DNA of 64,000 bases from Sphingobium lactosutens. Its GTDB lineage: Bacteria; Pseudomonadota; Alphaproteobacteria; Sphingomonadales; Sphingomonadaceae. Both the position numbers and the translations under genes were made by a program. The notes beneath the pieces were generated by a model. It did not search any database and had not been told where the DNA came from. It saw only the letters and a list, made by a program, of their open reading frames with translations. Shown here one piece after another: positions 63,958-64,000 of this stretch; position 1 is the first letter of the stretch, and the number at the start of each line of letters is the position of its first letter. The stretch is taken from assembly GCF_013393185.1 (NCBI RefSeq), contig NZ_QJQX01000039.1, positions 93,126 to 157,125 of the forward strand, given 5' to 3'.

Positions 63958-64000
63958 ATTCCTTCTCCCAGATTATTGCGCCGGCTCTTGCAGGTCGCAT

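Overview
The window is high-GC alphaproteobacterial chromosome, most likely from a sphingomonad (Sphingobium, Novosphingobium or Sphingomonas type). The basis is five large TonB-dependent receptors, sphingomonad-style S12 and amidohydrolase paralogues with signal peptides, a MucR-family regulator, Leu-type dehydrogenase/Lrp regulation and the codon usage. No rRNA, tRNA, CRISPR array, integrase or insertion sequence was recognised. It reads as a catabolic accessory region with several decayed loci.

Layout. 1-434: remains of a benzoate-dioxygenase-type locus (5' end of a benC-like reductase and the C-terminal stub of a LysR regulator). 652-4257: a large TonB receptor. 4332-14690 (all minus): peptide and acyl-amino-acid hydrolysis genes, namely two M28-like hydrolases (one truncated), an acyl-CoA-ligase-like enzyme, two M38 amidohydrolases, an alpha/beta hydrolase and an S12 hydrolase with a membrane tail. 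14837-16492: two divergent XRE-cupin regulators. 16502-30761 (minus): S12 hydrolase, YkvI-type membrane protein, DgcN, a POT-family transporter, DgcA, a second S12 hydrolase with a membrane tail, an N-acyl-D-amino-acid deacylase, a TonB receptor and a fourth S12 hydrolase. 30864-33686: a Tat-exported M19 dipeptidase, Lrp and Leu/Val/Phe dehydrogenase. Together, 4.3-33.7 kb looks like a scavenging island for peptides and D-amino acids: outer-membrane import, periplasmic cleavage of unusual peptides, peptide uptake, conversion of D-Glu to N-acetyl-L-Glu by DgcN and DgcA, and oxidative deamination. The individual families are known; the joint function is inferred.

34.1-38.5 kb: a TonB receptor, PepSY membrane protein and divergent LuxR-type regulator (iron or other metal uptake). 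38.8-40.2 kb: a MucR-family protein with a long basic tail and a CYTH pseudogene. 40.4-43.2 kb: aldo/keto reductase, sugar lactonase and FAH-family hydrolase, a partial non-phosphorylative deoxy-sugar pathway around a palindromic operator. 43.4-44.5 kb: a PAP2 membrane phosphatase. 44.9-48.9 kb: a cobalamin riboswitch controlling a TonB receptor and PepSY protein. 49.2-53.2 kb: a nucleoside-hydrolase-like protein and wrecked GH3 and GH51 glycosidase genes.

53.3-64 kb: a TetR regulator with a palindromic operator facing an acyl-CoA dehydrogenase, phosphotransferase, enoyl-CoA hydratase and flavin oxidoreductase operon. A converging minus-strand block holds a TonB receptor, a membrane-anchored linalool dehydratase/isomerase-domain protein, a small membrane protein and an SDR. 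This last block suggests uptake and breakdown of an isoprenoid or branched hydrophobic compound, and is the most unusual content besides the D-amino-acid island.
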